Positions 14,167 to 16,025 of a DNA stretch of 16,025 nucleotides are shown one piece after another. Numbering within the stretch: the stretch's first letter is position 1; every line of letters begins with the position of its first letter. The stretch is from Desulfurococcales archaeon (GTDB lineage: Archaea; Thermoproteota; Thermoprotei_A; Sulfolobales; Desulfurococcaceae). The stretch covers positions 1-16,025 of the forward strand of contig JAMOPC010000065.1 in the NCBI GenBank assembly GCA_027064845.1. The letters run 5' to 3'. Under the pieces are notes generated by a model. It did no database searches and was not told where the DNA came from. It saw only the letters and a list, made by a program, of their open reading frames with translations. The position numbers were made by a program, and so were the translations under genes.

Positions 14167-14451
14167 TTAAGTTTTTTTCTCGTGTCTAATATATTTCTCA
14201 ACAATTATCATGGTTGTTGTTGATAATACTCCTTCCATTCTTCTAATTTCCTCAACAGTTTTCCTTAGATCTTCTAGTCCTATGTCTTTTGTTATAGCTA
14301 TTATCTCGTAGTCTCCGAATGTTCTATAGACTTTTTCTATGTTATTGATCGAGCATACTTTATCCAGTATTGTTTTTTCTTTACCTGAGTCTACTTTTAT
14401 GAAAATAATTCCTGCCAAGGACCGACGAACCATTACCTTGTTTTTATTCAT
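14167..14451 (-). CDS. Second stand-alone Lrp/AsnC effector-binding (RAM) domain protein
   Basis: A 94-residue protein consisting of one ACT-like RAM domain with no DNA-binding part. LAGIIFIKVDSGKEKTILDKVCSINNIEKVYRTFGDYEIIAITKDIGLEDL gives the strand-helix-strand with the typical V..VY-tFGDYEI turn, and EGVLSTTTMIIVEKYI closes the domain. Compared with the protein at 10389-10634, both end in a TTxTMxIVE strand, so they are distant paralogues. It has a basic head (MNKNKVMVRRS) and a basic tail (RHEKK). The ATG at 14451 lacks a clear ribosome binding site; TTTTAAG about 27 bases upstream suggests a leaderless mRNA. A start at the seventh codon (ATG, preceded by AAGG) is the alternative. Ligand unknown. 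Confidence 0.82.
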   Translation of the reverse strand: MNKNKVMVRRSLAGIIFIKVDSGKEKTILDKVCSINNIEKVYRTFGDYEIIAITKDIGLEDLRKTVEEIRRMEGVLSTTTMIIVEKYIRHEKKT

Positions 14452-14528
14452 TATTTATTGTTCATTTTTTCCTATAGTGTCTTAAAACTAAATATATTTC
14501 GTGGATCAATCCTAGTATCCTCGATGGT

Positions 14529-16025
14529 CTATACTGGTTCAGCTAATACACTTTTAGCTGCGATACTCTTTATTCTTGCATCAATTATTTTTCTTAGGGG
14601 AAGACTATATGGTATCTTGACAGCTATTGGGTAGCTGCCAGGCATTCTTGCTATAACGTGGTTTCCTACTTGTTTCTCAACGTATAAGTATCTCATTAGA
14701 GTACCTGGTGGAAGTATTTTCTTCAACATCGGCTTATCTATATTGTTCATTATTTTCAGCCTATACTTCGTATATAGTCCTTGATGTTTTCTCAGCAATT
14801 TATATACGGTATTTTTCTTAAGCCATAGAGGAGTGTTTTCTAAAACAGTTACTTTCCGTATATTGATTCTTCTCACCAATAAGTTCTCTTGAAGAAGTCT
14901 GGATAGGTATTCATAATTCAATATATATGTTTCTTTTGTTTCTCCAGGTAATCCATATAATAGATTTATCCCTGGTAATAGATGGGGTAATCCATTCCAT
15001 CCTCTATGCGATCCTACTTGGTTTATTATACGTATAGCTTCTATTGCTTCTTCTGGTGTCACCTTTAAATTATTCATCTTAACTACTCTTGGATCAAATG
15101 ATTCTATTCCGAGAGCTGCTACGTCTCCTGGTGTATGGTATTTTATGATTATTTTCATGGCGTCAATTGCTTTTGTCTTGTTATGGATTATTGTTCCTGG
15201 GTTCACATTATCTATGTGGAGCACCCGAAGTCCTGGCGCATTATTTCTTATTCCTAGGAATAATTTTCTTAAAGCATCAATATTGGGTTCGGGAAACTCT
15301 TTTATTCCTGTATCTTTGGCCATATATGCCAGTATATCTGGTTGTTTCCCTAATCTAAAATGACGAGCTCCAAAATTATAGAGTTGTTTTATTTCTTTTA
15401 CAATATCTTCTGGTCTCCTATAGAGAGGCTTACCATATCTTGGCTCTATGCAGAAACTACATCCACCTGTAATATACCTGGGGCATCCTCTGAAAGTCTC
15501 TATCTCTACTACGAGGTTCCATCCATAGTTTGGATGTTGCTTAATTATTCTTGACCCATATATGAAGGCTTGATTTGCCAGATCATATGTTTTCCTCATT
15601 CTATACGGATTAGCTCTTTCTAATCCGTATTTTGTTAATTCATAGAAATATATCTCTGGATCACCTATGACTAATTCATCAAAATATCTCTTAAGCCTTT
15701 TTCTCTCAACAGCTATAGTTCCACCTCCCCCTCCAAACCCATACCTAGCAGCTGGTCCGACCAGTATCTTGGTCTTATCTCTGAGTAAGAAACATAGTTT
15801 TTCTACCTCATCGAATCTTAATGGAGTCCCACCAATGTATTTTCCTGGTACTTCAGGTCCAGTAATGAAGACTATAATGTCTGATTGAATAGCTTCTTGG
15901 ATAAACTTGTTTAGATTTGATCTTACAGTGTCTATTGTCCAATATTTCACATGTATAGCTTTATCAACAACCCATATGGCTCCTGCAATGAGTCTTGGAT
16001 AAGTATTAATATAGGGTGGAACACC
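14529..16025 (-). CDS. COG1031-like radical SAM protein with TRAM-like C-terminus, 5' end outside window
   Basis: An uncharacterised Fe-S oxidoreductase. The frame stays open from the GTG at 15950 to the right edge (25 more residues, including VPPYINTYPRLIAGAIW, clearly coding), so the gene starts beyond the window; 498 residues are visible. An N-terminal Rossmann-like part has ITGPEVPGKYIGG and a run of five glycines (GFGGGGG). The radical SAM core begins RGCPRYITGGCSFC, with Cys at visible residues 181, 189 and 192, a C-X7-C-X2-C spacing wider than the usual CX3CX2C. GIESFDPRVV and INLLYGLPGE mark later barrel strands. The last about 90 residues (LPPGTLMRYLYVEKQVGNHV onward) resemble a TRAM RNA-binding domain, as in methylthiotransferases. 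RNA or protein modification is a fair guess; the actual reaction is unknown. Confidence 0.85.
   Translation of the reverse strand, partial: GVPPYINTYPRLIAGAIWVVDKAIHVKYWTIDTVRSNLNKFIQEAIQSDIIVFITGPEVPGKYIGGTPLRFDEVEKLCFLLRDKTKILVGPAARYGFGGGGGTIAVERKRLKRYFDELVIGDPEIYFYELTKYGLERANPYRMRKTYDLANQAFIYGSRIIKQHPNYGWNLVVEIETFRGCPRYITGGCSFCIEPRYGKPLYRRPEDIVKEIKQLYNFGARHFRLGKQPDILAYMAKDTGIKEFPEPNIDALRKLFLGIRNNAPGLRVLHIDNVNPGTIIHNKTKAIDAMKIIIKYHTPGDVAALGIESFDPRVVKMNNLKVTPEEAIEAIRIINQVGSHRGWNGLPHLLPGINLLYGLPGETKETYILNYEYLSRLLQENLLVRRINIRKVTVLENTPLWLKKNTVYKLLRKHQGLYTKYRLKIMNNIDKPMLKKILPPGTLMRYLYVEKQVGNHVIARMPGSYPIAVKIPYSLPLRKIIDARIKSIAAKSVLAEPV

Noticed and set aside
15145..15888. Several plus-strand ORFs of 60-75 codons
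   Set aside because: They lie antisense to the well-supported radical SAM gene and show low-complexity, membrane-like translations typical of shadow frames.
1..16025. CRISPR array, insertion sequence, phage or toxin-antitoxin island
   Set aside because: No spaced direct repeats, transposase or integrase motifs were seen. The lone RHH-like gene has no toxin partner beside it.

Overview
The window looks like a chromosome segment from a hyperthermophilic crenarchaeon of the Desulfurococcales, with a Staphylothermus-like style. This is inferred from the AT-rich composition, the mix of ATG, GTG and TTG starts, Shine-Dalgarno (SD) sites of the GGAGGTG type, TATA-type promoters, stand-alone Lrp/AsnC effector domains, a DUF357 protein and a box C/D guide RNA. 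No tRNA, rRNA, CRISPR array, insertion sequence or phage gene was recognised. The region reads as core and metabolic chromosome rather than a mobile island.

Left part (1-5.6 kb). A NOL1/NOP2/Sun RNA cytosine-C5 methyltransferase is cut by the left edge. It runs tail-to-tail into a small membrane-anchored helical protein. Next, on the minus strand, is a biotin-dependent carboxyltransferase (oxaloacetate decarboxylase alpha / pyruvate carboxylase B type). It is preceded by a previously unlisted 59-codon ORF that stops 2 nt before the carboxyltransferase ATG. A 57-residue ribbon-helix-helix-like protein follows. Then comes a DASS/SLC13-type permease with an unusual soluble domain inserted after its first membrane helix. 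The carboxyltransferase and the permease would fit together in C4-dicarboxylate or oxaloacetate use, but that link is inferred.

Middle (5.7-10.6 kb). An asparaginyl-tRNA-synthetase-like class II enzyme with a degenerate N-terminal OB domain, an HD phosphohydrolase and an unrecognised 124-135 residue protein lie on the minus strand. Divergent from these are a PA14-domain protein with no signal peptide and an AEC-family permease. The next gap holds a box C/D sRNA with two 12-nt guides, followed by a stand-alone Lrp/AsnC effector (RAM) domain protein.

Right part (10.8-16 kb). An FMN-dependent iron-sulfur flavoprotein abuts, tail-to-tail with no spacer, a DUF357-cytidylyltransferase fusion resembling archaeal FAD synthetase. 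Both therefore point to flavin chemistry. Then come a SpeA-type arginine decarboxylase homologue (surprising for a crenarchaeon), a second stand-alone RAM protein, and a COG1031-like radical SAM protein with a C-terminal TRAM-like domain, cut by the right edge.

Most genes are single units with their own promoters; strand switches are frequent and spacers short. In several genes the longest ORF begins at a GTG lying inside the SD sequence, so the ATG a few codons later is used here as the start.
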